Of a DNA stretch of 39,801 nt, positions 1-7,389 are shown one piece after another. Source of the stretch: Gemmatimonadota bacterium. GTDB lineage: Bacteria; Gemmatimonadota; Gemmatimonadetes; Longimicrobiales; Gaopeijiaceae. The DNA lies in the NCBI GenBank assembly GCA_007121555.1, contig SKKH01000275.1, positions 1 through 39,801 of the forward strand. The letters are read 5' to 3'. Position 1 is the first letter of the stretch, and each line of letters opens with the position of its first letter. Under the pieces are notes generated by a model. That model was given only the letters and a program-made list of their open reading frames with translations. It was not told the DNA's origin and searched no databases. Both the position numbers and the translations under genes were made by a program.

Positions 1-27
1 CGCCGGGGTGGCAAGGCGCGATGGTGA

Positions 28-46
28 GCGATAGCAACGCTATTGC
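28..46. other. small inverted repeat near left edge
   Basis: Two 8-nt arms (28-35 and 39-46) pair around an AAC loop with one G-T mismatch. It lies upstream of the 57-bp repeat and the chorismate mutase gene. There is no T-tract, so it is not a clear terminator. The rest of bases 1-62 shows no gene that I can support. Confidence 0.3.
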
Positions 47-62
47 GATCCGGAGCAACGTA

Positions 63-119
63 GCCACCTCGGATGCGCCGGGTCACGAATGCCGGCGAAT
101 CTCTGACTCACCACACTAG
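63..119 (+). repeat. 57-bp dispersed repeat, copy A
   Basis: This stretch matches 36428-36484 at 50 of 57 positions without gaps, in the same orientation, and ends at the same CTAG. It is intergenic, 34 nt before the chorismate mutase start. The core carries a GCCGGC palindrome. The other copy overlaps the 3' end of a coding region. Its function is unknown; no transposase lies nearby. Confidence 0.75.
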
Positions 120-153
120 GATTCCACAAGACCGTTGACCAGGAGAGCGAGCG

Positions 154-465
154 GTGTCTGAAGGCGAGGAGGAGGTGCGCGGCGAACTGGATGGACTGCG
201 GGAGAGGATCTCCCAGGTCGACGACGACCTCATCCGACTCATCGGGGAGCGAAGAGAGCTGGTGCTACAGATCAGTCAGGCCAAGGCGGCCCTGGGCCTC
301 CCGGTGATGGACCCGGAACGGGAGGCCAGGGTCGTCCGAAAAGCGGCCCAACGCGCCCGGGAGCTGGGGGTCGACGAGGAGATGACCCGGGACGTGATCT
401 GGAGGATCATCGCCGCCGCCCGAGCCGAACAGGAAGATCGCCCACTGGGCTGGCCCGAGCCCTGA
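154..465 (+). CDS. chorismate mutase, AroQ (type II) class
   Basis: This 103-residue protein should convert chorismate to prephenate, the entry step to phenylalanine and tyrosine, in the cytoplasm. It is the size of a free-standing AroQ domain. By eye it aligns with the E. coli P-protein mutase domain: R16, R33, K44, D53, R56, E57 and Q93 match the catalytic set (E. coli R11, R28, K39, D48, R51, E52, Q88). E. coli S84 is Ala here. The GTG start has an AGGAGAG ribosome site 6 nt upstream. No prephenate dehydratase or dehydrogenase domain is fused, so those must be encoded elsewhere. The gene is the only plus-strand gene before 16.9 kb. A trpA fragment at the far end of the window is the only other aromatic-pathway gene present. 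Confidence 0.93.
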   Translation: MSEGEEEVRGELDGLRERISQVDDDLIRLIGERRELVLQISQAKAALGLPVMDPEREARVVRKAAQRARELGVDEEMTRDVIWRIIAAARAEQEDRPLGWPEP

Positions 466-501
466 CCCTTCCCGCCGACCGGGTCGATGGATTCCCCGTC
501 G

Positions 502-1545
502 TCAGCTCCTCCCGTTGCCCAATGCAGCGACCACCTTCTGCGACTCCCCCATGGGAACCCGCACCAGGATGGAGCGGCCCGGCGGTGTCGCGCCCCGCAC
601 CAGATGGGGGTTCAGCTCGGACATGAGCGACGGTTCGATCTCCAGGATGGCCGCGAGGCGGACCAATGACACGCCGCCGGGCACCAGAACCTGATCAAAG
701 AGATAGGGGAGCGAACGTTCGACCTCGAACCCGAAGTGTCCGGGCTGCTCGGCCAGCAGGGCAGCAGCCAGGAGCTTCGGCACGTACTGACGGGTCTCCC
801 GGGGAAGGTGCTCGATGACCTCCCAGTAGAGCCGTTCGTCTCCACCCTCATCCAGCCCGGAGCGTCGCAGCGCCTGGCTTATCCGACCGGGGCCTGCGTT
901 GTACGCTGCTGCGGCAAGGTACCAGGACCCGAAGGTCTCATGGAGTTCCTCCAGGTAGTCCAGGGCTGCGTCGGTGGCCCGGACCGGGTCCCGCCGCTCA
1001 TCGACCCACCCGTCCACGGTCAGTCCGTAGGCCCGTGCGGTAGGGCCCATGAACTGCCAGACTCCGGAGGCGGCCATGGGCGACGTTGCCGTGGGCGAGA
1101 ATCCCGACTCGATCATGGCCAGGTAGAGGAGCTGCTCCGGCATGTCGCGCTGGCGGAGGCGGTCACGGATGAGCCCTCCATAGAGCCCTTCCCGAACCAG
1201 GTACTCCTCGAAGGTGGCCCGGTCCGGACCCAGGAAACGCCGGACCCAACGCTCCACCCGGTCGTTCACCTGCATGGGCAAACGCGTATCCAGGAGGGCC
1301 GCGGTGGCATCAGCGACCGGGAACGGGACGTCGATGTCCTGATCCTGGCTCTCCATCCCCTGGGCGGCCACCAGGATCACCCCTCCCGTCAGCACGATGA
1401 GAGGCACGAACGTCCACCTCATGATCCGACGCAGGACGGCTCCAGCGTCCGCATGAACCAGGGTTCCTCCCGAGTCCGACTCAGCGTCGGATCGGGAGGC
1501 GCGGATACATCGGGGCCGTTCCGTTGAATTCGAATCGTGGTTCAT
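502..1545 (-). CDS. membrane-anchored lytic transglycosylase, MltD/Slt-like
   Basis: This 347-residue protein probably cleaves peptidoglycan glycan strands to 1,6-anhydro-muramyl ends in the periplasm. A polar N-terminus is followed by one hydrophobic segment (about residues 43-62), most likely a signal anchor. The SLT domain spans about 120-270, with catalytic Glu146 in the ES-G-F-S motif, the downstream GVWQFMGPTA motif, and AYNAGPG at 214-220. The last 70 residues look like a divergent LysM-type wall-binding module. I chose the ATG at 1545 because AGGAGGAG lies just upstream; a TTG 21 nt earlier is also open. A TATAGA box (1567-1572, minus strand) may be its -10 element. It reads away from rpmA and is separated from it by about 250 nt. 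Confidence 0.9.
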   Translation of the reverse strand: MNHDSNSTERPRCIRASRSDAESDSGGTLVHADAGAVLRRIMRWTFVPLIVLTGGVILVAAQGMESQDQDIDVPFPVADATAALLDTRLPMQVNDRVERWVRRFLGPDRATFEEYLVREGLYGGLIRDRLRQRDMPEQLLYLAMIESGFSPTATSPMAASGVWQFMGPTARAYGLTVDGWVDERRDPVRATDAALDYLEELHETFGSWYLAAAAYNAGPGRISQALRRSGLDEGGDERLYWEVIEHLPRETRQYVPKLLAAALLAEQPGHFGFEVERSLPYLFDQVLVPGGVSLVRLAAILEIEPSLMSELNPHLVRGATPPGRSILVRVPMGESQKVVAALGNGRS

Positions 1546-1579
1546 AATGACCTCTCCTCCTGCCAATCTATATGGAAAT

Positions 1580-1626
1580 CCCCTGACTCAGGTACCGCGT
1601 GGGGGGGTCGGCCTCGAAGTCAGGGG
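1580..1626 (-). promoter_or_regulatory. 9-bp inverted repeat upstream of the transglycosylase gene
   Basis: CCCCTGACT (1580-1588) and AGTCAGGGG (1618-1626) are perfect inverted arms 29 nt apart. They sit just upstream of the putative TATAGA -10 box of the transglycosylase gene, where a regulator could bind. It could equally be a long-loop RNA hairpin if transcription reads through from rpmA. Confidence 0.3.
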
Positions 1627-1731
1627 CCTGGGGTGAAACGGGAGTTGGGCTGAAATGCCCGCTCCGGCTCCGGCCGGCCCATCGAGCAGGGCCGCGCCGG
1701 CACAACAATCGTTTGATACTCACAGTGGTAC

Positions 1732-1779
1732 GGAAAAGGTCCCCGGGTTCCCCTTTTCGGAGACGCCGGAGACCTTTTC
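1732..1779 (-). terminator. possible terminator-like inverted repeat after rpmA
   Basis: GAAAAGGTC and GACCTTTTC arms bracket a long GC-rich loop, 18 nt beyond the rpmA stop on the minus strand. The minus-strand transcript would end the hairpin in CCTTTTCC. The loop is long and the U-run is short, so this is only a weak candidate. Confidence 0.25.
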
Positions 1780-1796
1780 AAATCGTGCGCTTCGGG

Positions 1797-2051
1797 TCAG
1801 TCCGCGGGATACACGGAGACCGAGGGTCGACGACGGATGCGCTCGAACTTCACCACGCCGTCGGCCACGGCGAAGAGGGTGTCATCCCCTCCACGACGCA
1901 CGTTTCGGCCGGGGTGAAAGCGAGTACCGCGCTGCCGGACCAGGATACCTCCTGCCCGGACCTCCTCCCCACCATAGCGCTTCACGCCGAGGCGATTCGG
2001 ATTGCTGTCGCGCCCGTTTCGGCTGGATCCTACACCTTTCTTGTGTGCCAT
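1797..2051 (-). CDS. rpmA: 50S ribosomal protein bL27
   Basis: This 84-residue protein matches bL27 from its first residues: [16 protein letters not shown], then the [11 protein letters not shown] and [16 protein letters not shown] motifs. The flexible N-terminus reaches the peptidyl-transferase centre. It has no N-terminal extension of the kind removed by a dedicated protease in Firmicutes. The ATG follows a GGAGAGG ribosome site. It lies 54 nt downstream of rplU, and the order RNase E/G, L21, L27 is a common bacterial arrangement. Confidence 0.98.
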   Translation of the reverse strand: MAHKKGVGSSRNGRDSNPNRLGVKRYGGEEVRAGGILVRQRGTRFHPGRNVRRGGDDTLFAVADGVVKFERIRRRPSVSVYPAD

Positions 2052-2105
2052 CGGAACCTCTCCTTCCCTTCTGTGCTGAGCGAAACGGTCGAGGACACGG
2101 TCGGA

Positions 2106-2417
2106 TCAGAGAACGATCTCGTCGACCCTGATCTCCGTGAAGCCCTGCCGGTGACCCTGCTTCTTGCGATACCCCTTCCGACGCTTCCGCTTGAAGACGA
2201 TGATCTTCTTCTCCCGACCGTGACCCACGACCTCGGCCTTCACCGCGGCTCCATCGACGGTGGGCTCGCCCACCGCCACGGCCTCGCCGTCGGAGGCGAG
2301 GAGCACGTCATCAAAGGTCACGGTGTCCCCGGCTTCCACGTCGAGGGTCGGCACCTTGATGCGTCCTCCGGGCTCGGCCCGGAACTGCTTGCCACCTGTT
2401 CTGAAGACCGCGTACAT
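2106..2417 (-). CDS. rplU: 50S ribosomal protein bL21
   Basis: This is a 103-residue bL21 of standard length. It begins MYAVFRTGGKQFR, and its basic C-terminal half includes the FKRKRRKGYRKKQGHRQ stretch that contacts 23S rRNA. I start it at the ATG at 2417, which has GAGG 6 nt upstream. A longer in-frame reading to 2489 adds 24 residues with no match to the family. It is expressed with rpmA, probably from the promoter at 2508-2535. Confidence 0.97.
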   Translation of the reverse strand: MYAVFRTGGKQFRAEPGGRIKVPTLDVEAGDTVTFDDVLLASDGEAVAVGEPTVDGAAVKAEVVGHGREKKIIVFKRKRRKGYRKKQGHRQGFTEIRVDEIVL

Positions 2418-2464
2418 CGGGAACCTCGTCGGGGTTCTTGAAGCGTATTCGGAATGGCCATGGA

Positions 2465-2481
2465 GAAGCGAGCCTCGCTTC
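2465..2481 (-). promoter_or_regulatory. hairpin in the rplU 5' leader
   Basis: GAAGCGA and TCGCTTC form a perfect 7-bp stem with a 3-nt loop, inside the predicted 80-nt leader of the L21 transcript. Several bacteria autoregulate L21 or L20 through leader structures. Whether this one binds L21 is a guess. Confidence 0.3.
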
Positions 2482-2507
2482 CCACCCAATGGGCCGTTAG
2501 CCTGGTA

Positions 2508-2535
2508 AATTTATGGCGCGGGCGTCCGAGGTCAA
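2508..2535 (-). promoter_or_regulatory. putative sigma-70-type promoter for rplU-rpmA
   Basis: On the minus strand TTGACC (2530-2535) and TAAATT (2508-2513) are separated by 16 nt. This is one of the few AT-rich spots in the region, in a 190-nt gap upstream of L21. Transcription would start near 2501. Confidence 0.5.
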
Positions 2536-2609
2536 CCCCACGCCTCGGCTGATCCGCACGATCGGACGGTCCGGGGCGGTCCCTCATGGCTGAAGGGCGC
2601 GAGCTCCAA

Positions 2610-4205
2610 TCACCCGGACTGACGAGTCACGTAACGTGCGGTGACATCGGTTTCGGCCGGACCGGACAGGAGCCGGAACTCGTCCTCCCGGAGGAGGGGG
2701 TCGTCCTTGAGCTTCAGTTCCAGGGTGACCCGCTTCCGGAGCCGGGACAGGAAGTCCGGTTCCTCCTCCATGACGTGGAGCGCCACCTCCGGATGGACCC
2801 GGACCACGATGGAACGCTCCTCCCCGGAGGCTGCGGCTCGCTTCAGGCTCCGTTCCACCCTTCGCACCACCGTGGGAGGCGTGAAGATCCGGCCCGTCCC
2901 GCCGCAGTGCTCACAGCCCCTGGTCAGGGTCTGGAAGAGCGAGGGACGCACTCTCTGGCGGGTCATCTCCACCAGCCCCAGCTCGGAGACGGCGAAGGCC
3001 TTCGTCCGAGCCCTGTCTCGCCCCAGGTGTGTACGGAGTTCCTGGATGACCCGGTCCCGGTTCTCCTGCGACTCCATGTCGATGAAGTCGGCCACCACGA
3101 TTCCACCCACGTCCCGCAGTCGAAGCTGGCGAGCGACCTCTCGGGCCGCGTCCAGGTTCGTTCGCAGGATCGTCTCCTCGGGGTCCTTCCGGCCCTTACC
3201 AGTGAACCGTCCCGTGTTCACATCGATGGAGACGAGCGCTTCGGTGGGTTCGACGATGATGTACCCTCCCGACGGGAGATCGACCCGACGACCGAAGGCC
3301 TCTGCGATCTCCTCCTCGATGTCGTGCCGATCGAAGAGCGGGGTCCGATCCTGATAGAGCTTCACCCGATCCAGGAGCTCCGGATCCATGTTCTCGACGT
3401 ACTGGACGATCTCGTTGTGGGCCTCCTTGCTGTCCACGATGAGGGCGTCGAAGCGATCGGAGAAGAGGTCGCGCAGGACCCCGGAGATCAGCCGCGCCTC
3501 GCTGTGGAGGAGGGCGGGAGCCCTGGAGGAGGTCGACCGCCGCTGGATCTTCTTCCAGATGCCGTAGAGACGCTGGAACTCGCGCTCGAACTTCATGCGG
3601 TTCAACTCCTCTCCTACGGTCCGGATGATCAACCCCACCGGCTCATCCGGAAGAATCTCCCGGGCCAACTCCCGAAGCCGCGCCCGCTCCTCGCGCTGAT
3701 CGATCTTGCGACTCACCCCCACGTGCGAGGAGAAGGGCATGAAGACCAGGAAACGTCCGGGGAGAGACACCTGGGCCGTGAGCCGGGGCCCCTTCGTCCC
3801 GATGGGTTCCTTGGTCACCTGGACGATGACGGAATCGCCCCGGGAGAGTTGATCCTGGATCGGAGGGATGTTGCGGGACCTCCGCCCACGCCGTCCCCCG
3901 CCCCCGTTGCTCCCATTGCCTCCGTTCTCGTCGTCGTCGTCGGGATCCTCGTCCGAGACGAGATCCGAGACGTGGAGGAAGCCGGCCTTCTCCGTGCCGA
4001 TGTCGACGAAGGCGGCCTGGATCCCGGGCAGTACCGCCTCCACTCGGCCCAGGTAGATGTCGCCCACGAGCCGTCCCTGATCGGGGCGGTCCAGCATGAG
4101 CTCGACCAGATGGCCGTCTTCCATGAGCGCGACCCAGGTCTCCTCGGGCGCGGCGCTGATGAGGATTTCACGTTTCAAGTATGCGGGCTCCCCGGGGTCG
4201 TCCAC
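2610..4205 (-). CDS. rng: ribonuclease E/G family endoribonuclease
   Basis: This 531-residue protein is close to RNase G in length and lacks the long degradosome scaffold of E. coli RNase E. It should cut single-stranded RNA in rRNA maturation and mRNA decay. An S1 domain occupies about residues 45-135. It is interrupted by an Asp/Glu- and Gly/Asn-rich insert (about 84-112). The DNase I-like catalytic part holds Asp328 in SIDVNTG and Asp373 in VADFIDM, equivalent to E. coli D303 and D346. The zinc-link cysteines are C431 and C434 in CEHCGGTGR. The start is GTG without a strong ribosome site. It lies 162 nt after the acyl-CoA dehydrogenase gene and immediately upstream of rplU-rpmA. Confidence 0.95.
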   Translation of the reverse strand: MDDPGEPAYLKREILISAAPEETWVALMEDGHLVELMLDRPDQGRLVGDIYLGRVEAVLPGIQAAFVDIGTEKAGFLHVSDLVSDEDPDDDDENGGNGSNGGGGRRGRRSRNIPPIQDQLSRGDSVIVQVTKEPIGTKGPRLTAQVSLPGRFLVFMPFSSHVGVSRKIDQREERARLRELAREILPDEPVGLIIRTVGEELNRMKFEREFQRLYGIWKKIQRRSTSSRAPALLHSEARLISGVLRDLFSDRFDALIVDSKEAHNEIVQYVENMDPELLDRVKLYQDRTPLFDRHDIEEEIAEAFGRRVDLPSGGYIIVEPTEALVSIDVNTGRFTGKGRKDPEETILRTNLDAAREVARQLRLRDVGGIVVADFIDMESQENRDRVIQELRTHLGRDRARTKAFAVSELGLVEMTRQRVRPSLFQTLTRGCEHCGGTGRIFTPPTVVRRVERSLKRAAASGEERSIVVRVHPEVALHVMEEEPDFLSRLRKRVTLELKLKDDPLLREDEFRLLSGPAETDVTARYVTRQSG

Positions 4206-4339
4206 CGCAACCAGTCGGCTCTACCGCCTTCCGAGACTCCTCCCCGACCCCCGGGCGGAATTCGCTGGAGGTCGAGGTCGGCTGCCTCGCAATCGGTCGA
4301 GCGGCTCGCCTGGCTCCGGCGAAGTTCCGCCGATTCCAC

Positions 4340-4356
4340 CGTCGGCAGCGCCGACG
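4340..4356 (-). terminator. hairpin just downstream of the acyl-CoA dehydrogenase gene
   Basis: CGTCGGC and GCCGACG form a perfect 7-bp stem with a 3-nt loop, 12 nt past the TAA stop. There is no U-tract, so it may only stabilise the 3' end or act as a weak terminator before the RNase gene. Confidence 0.3.
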
Positions 4357-4367
4357 ATGGAGCTGGA

Positions 4368-5585
4368 TTATGTGCTCCCGAACGCTTCCTTCACGAGGTG
4401 GCGTCCGATGACGATTTTCTGGATTTCACTGGTTCCCTCTCCGATCTCGCACACCTTCGCATCGCGGAACATCCGCTCCACAGCGTACTCATCGGTGTAA
4501 CCGACCCCTCCCATGAGCTGCACGGCCTGCGTGGTCGCCTTCATGCACAACTCCGAGGCGAAGAGCTTGGCCATGGCGGCCTCCTTGGTGAAGGGTCGCT
4601 CCTTCTCCATGAGCCACGCGGCGTGGTAGGTCAGATGCTTCGCCGCCTGGATCTCGGTGGCCAACTCCGCAAGCCGAAACTGGACGGGCTGGAAATCGAA
4701 GATCTTCCGCCCGAACTGCTTTCGCTGATTCGTATACTCCAGAGCGGCCTCAACGGCTCCCTCGGCCAAGCCGAGAGAGAGGGCGGCGATCCCGATGCGT
4801 CCCGAATCCAGGGTCTTCATGAAATTCACGAACCCCTTTCCCCTCGCGCCCACTCGATGGTCGTCGGGCACGAAGGCGTCCTCAAGGAGGAGTTCCCGGG
4901 TGTCCGAGGCGCGCCAGCCCATCTTGTCTTCCTTCTTTCCGGCCCGAACCCCTGGGGTGTATCCCAGGTCGTCGAGCCGCCCCATCCCCACCCGCTCCAC
5001 CTCTTCGGGGTACACCGTGGGCTTGGTGACAATGAAGCTCGTGATCCCCCGGGACCCTTCGTCTCGCTCGGTGACCGCGGTCACTGTAAAAACCTCACCC
5101 ACACCTGCGTGGGTGATGAAGATCTTCGACCCATCGAGTCGCCACCCGTCGCCATCCCGCACCGCCCGGGTTCGACTCCCGGAGGCGTCGGAGCCGGCGC
5201 CGGGCTCGGTGAGACCGAACCCACCCAGCACCTCGCCCTTCGCCAGTCGGGGTACGTACCGATCCCGCTGCTCCGGCGAGCCGAAGCGGAGGATCGGGGT
5301 CGTGCCCAGGGTCGTGTGGGCCGACACCGTGATGGCGTGGCTCGCATCGTGCTTCGCCAGTTCCTGAACCACTAGGAGATAGCTGAGCGAATCGAGACCC
5401 AGGCCTCCGTACTCGGTAGGAATGGGAACCCCGAGAAGCCCCATCTCGGCCATGGTTTTCACGTTGTCCCACGGAAAGCGGGATTCCCGATCCAACCGCC
5501 CCGCCACGGGGACGATGGCCTCCTGGGCGAATCCCCGCACGCGCCGAACCAGGCGCTCGTGCTCGTCGTTCAGATAGGGCTGCAT
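4368..5585 (-). CDS. acyl-CoA dehydrogenase
   Basis: This 405-residue FAD enzyme should introduce the trans-2,3 double bond into an acyl-CoA and pass electrons to ETF. It has the standard fold: an N-terminal helical part (1-120), the FAD-binding FGLTEPGAGSDASG strand (about 123-136), GWRASDTRELLLEDAFVP (224-240), and the C-terminal helices with RKQFGRKI and MGGVGYTDEY. The likely catalytic base is Glu383 in IGEGTSEIQ, the position used by short-chain and glutaryl-type enzymes. About 20 extra residues (190-211) interrupt the usual link between the strand around TSFIV and the GKKEDKMG motif. The neighbouring AtuA, carboxylase and mutase genes suggest a branched or short-chain substrate, which is inference. 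A perfect stem-loop sits in its leader. Confidence 0.93.
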   Translation of the reverse strand: MQPYLNDEHERLVRRVRGFAQEAIVPVAGRLDRESRFPWDNVKTMAEMGLLGVPIPTEYGGLGLDSLSYLLVVQELAKHDASHAITVSAHTTLGTTPILRFGSPEQRDRYVPRLAKGEVLGGFGLTEPGAGSDASGSRTRAVRDGDGWRLDGSKIFITHAGVGEVFTVTAVTERDEGSRGITSFIVTKPTVYPEEVERVGMGRLDDLGYTPGVRAGKKEDKMGWRASDTRELLLEDAFVPDDHRVGARGKGFVNFMKTLDSGRIGIAALSLGLAEGAVEAALEYTNQRKQFGRKIFDFQPVQFRLAELATEIQAAKHLTYHAAWLMEKERPFTKEAAMAKLFASELCMKATTQAVQLMGGVGYTDEYAVERMFRDAKVCEIGEGTSEIQKIVIGRHLVKEAFGST

Positions 5586-5603
5586 CTATGGTCGTCCTTT
5601 CCT

Positions 5604-5623
5604 GGCCCCGTGACTACGGGGCC
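5604..5623 (-). promoter_or_regulatory. perfect 8-bp stem-loop in the acyl-CoA dehydrogenase leader
   Basis: GGCCCCGT, a 4-nt loop and ACGGGGCC form an uninterrupted 8-bp stem 18 nt upstream of the start codon. It has no U-tract on either strand. It may be a regulator's operator, an RNA structure near the ribosome site, or a processing point between recQ and this gene. Confidence 0.4.
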
Positions 5624-5701
5624 GCCGTGGGTACCAGAATGGTGGCGGAGTGGGATCTCGGAGGGTGGATCCGGAACCGACTCATCGTGCAGACCATAAA
5701 G

Positions 5702-6997
5702 TTACCCTGAACCGGCGGCGATCAAAACCCCGCGCCACCCCTGGCATCGGTCGCATCCGGAGCACTGCCCCCGGGAGAGACCCTGACCGAACCAGTTCAG
5801 GATCGTCCTCCTTCGGCATCGCCGCGTCCGGGCGTAGCGGGACACGGCCCTGAGCTTGACCTTCTCGGCCCGCCGCCTGCTCCACCGATGCGCCAGGTCC
5901 CCCTTTCTCCAGAGTCGCAGCGCGGTCGTGGGGCTGCGGACCGGAGGGTGCGTTCGGTCGAGGAAGGAACGATGGATCCTGCCGTCCACAGGGCCGTGGA
6001 GGGCCACACAGAGGGCCGGCTCACCATCCCGCCCGCCCCGACCTGCCTCCTGGTAGTAGTCCTCGAGACTCCCCGAAAGCTGGTCGTGGGCCACGAGCCG
6101 GACGTCGGAACGGTCGATCCCCATCCCGAAGGCGTTCGTGGCGACCACGAGGGGCCGGCGGTCGGTGAGGAAGTACTCCTGAACGCGATCTCGCTCATCG
6201 CCGGGGAGGCCGGCATGGTAGGCATGAGCGGGCTGGCCTCGTCGAGCCATGGCGGACCGGATGCGCTCCACTCTGCGTCGGGTGGCCGCGTAGATGAGGC
6301 GGGCCCCCTGAAAGCTCGACACCAGGTGGTACAGGTGGTCGTTTCGTTCCCTCTCGCCAGTAGCGGAGCGCACCGCCCAGAGAAGGTTCGAACGATCGAA
6401 GCTCCCGATCTGACGATAGGGCTCCCGCATTCCGAGGATCGCCTCGATCTCACGGCGCACCCGAGGCGTCGCGGTGGCCGTCAGCGCCAGGACCGGGACG
6501 TCGAGCCTGCGACGAACCTCGCCGAGTTTCCGGTACGAAGGGCGGAAGTCGTGCCCCCAGCACGAGATGCAGTGGGCCTCGTCGACGACAAGAAGGGAGA
6601 CTCGAAGTCGTTTCAGGAGAGGGCGAAATCCCGGCGAGTCCAGGCGCTCGGGGGCCAGGAGCAGCACACGGAGCTCCCCGGCCACGGCCGCGTCCTCGAC
6701 CTTCCGGCGCTGGGCGCGGGAGAGACCCGAGTGAAGGGCCGCCGCCGCCATTCCGATCTCCTGGGCACGCCGGAGCTGATCGGCCATGAGCGAGATGAGG
6801 GGGCTCACCACCACCGTGAGGCCAGGCAGGAGGAGCGCCGGGACCTGGTAGCAGAGACTCTTGCCTCCCCCGGTGGGAAGGATGCCCAGGGCGTCGCGGC
6901 CCTCCACCGCCGCCTCCACAAGTTCCCTCTGACCGGGCCGGAAGGAGGGGAAACCGAAGTGGTGTTGGAGAACGGCCTCGAAGTCAGGGGGATTCAT
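5702..6997 (-). CDS. RecQ-type ATP-dependent DNA helicase, short form
   Basis: This 431-residue 3'-5' DNA helicase has a full SF2 core. Q23 marks the RecQ motif 0, TGGGKS (42-47) is Walker A, and DEAH (139-142) is followed by the RecQ-specific aromatic loop CISCWGHDFRPSY. LTATATP is motif III, and YYQEAGRGGRDG is motif VI. Cysteines 394, 412, 415 and 418 (C-x17-C-x2-C-x2-C) fit the RecQ zinc-binding subdomain. The protein ends right after this. It therefore lacks the winged-helix part of RQC and the HRDC domain found in the roughly 600-residue E. coli RecQ. It is probably a repair helicase with altered DNA binding. It lies within the acyl-CoA gene run, transcribed in the same direction, with no obvious functional link. 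Confidence 0.9.
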   Translation of the reverse strand: MNPPDFEAVLQHHFGFPSFRPGQRELVEAAVEGRDALGILPTGGGKSLCYQVPALLLPGLTVVVSPLISLMADQLRRAQEIGMAAAALHSGLSRAQRRKVEDAAVAGELRVLLLAPERLDSPGFRPLLKRLRVSLLVVDEAHCISCWGHDFRPSYRKLGEVRRRLDVPVLALTATATPRVRREIEAILGMREPYRQIGSFDRSNLLWAVRSATGERERNDHLYHLVSSFQGARLIYAATRRRVERIRSAMARRGQPAHAYHAGLPGDERDRVQEYFLTDRRPLVVATNAFGMGIDRSDVRLVAHDQLSGSLEDYYQEAGRGGRDGEPALCVALHGPVDGRIHRSFLDRTHPPVRSPTTALRLWRKGDLAHRWSRRRAEKVKLRAVSRYARTRRCRRRTILNWFGQGLSRGQCSGCDRCQGWRGVLIAAGSG

Positions 6998-7094
6998 CCC
7001 TGAATACAGGGTCCAGCTCGGGGCAGTTACATGGCCGGATCGGCCAGCGGAAGCGACTCGGTCCGATCGCGACTCCCGGCCGGCTCGCCCGCAC

Positions 7095-7382
7095 CTACTT
7101 CCTGGAAAAGGACTCCTCGCCCTCGTCCTCTCCGTCCCAGCCCTCGTCCGTGACCCACCACTCGTCCTCGACCTCCTCCCGAACGCCCTTCCCTCCCGGG
7201 AGAAAACGGATCGCGAAGCCGGCCGCCAGCGCCAGGATCGCGGCGGAGATCACCCATCCGCTGTCCAGGACCATGCCGCCCACGGCCAACGCTGCACCGA
7301 TGACGAAGAGACGGACCTTCCACTCGAGCCAGGGATAGCGATCGGCCTTCCGGCTTCGGTCGATGAAGACGAGGGCGCACAT
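7095..7382 (-). CDS. small membrane protein, two transmembrane segments
   Basis: I do not recognise this 95-residue protein. A short basic N-terminus leads into two hydrophobic segments: about residues 23-42, and 45-62 up to a GGKG turn. The C-terminal 30 residues are strongly acidic and Trp-containing, and probably soluble. The start at 7382 is 7 nt beyond the stop of the enoyl-CoA hydratase gene, with GGAGGAG lying inside the hydratase 3' end. An in-frame start at 7421 would overlap that gene by 32 nt. The tight spacing suggests co-transcription with the hydratase. Function is unknown. Confidence 0.7.
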   Translation of the reverse strand: MCALVFIDRSRKADRYPWLEWKVRLFVIGAALAVGGMVLDSGWVISAAILALAAGFAIRFLPGGKGVREEVEDEWWVTDEGWDGEDEGEESFSRK

Positions 7383-7389
7383 GGCGTGT

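Noticed and set aside
1609-1626. 18-bp exact match to 6973-6990 inside recQ
   Set aside because: It is a single short match with no extension on either side; one copy is ordinary recQ coding sequence. Chance or base composition is the simplest explanation.
2586-5375. 929-codon plus-strand open frame antisense to the RNase and acyl-CoA dehydrogenase genes
   Set aside because: It spans two clearly real minus-strand genes and their gap, has no recognisable domain, and is His/Pro/Gly-rich in the way expected for antisense frames in GC-rich DNA.
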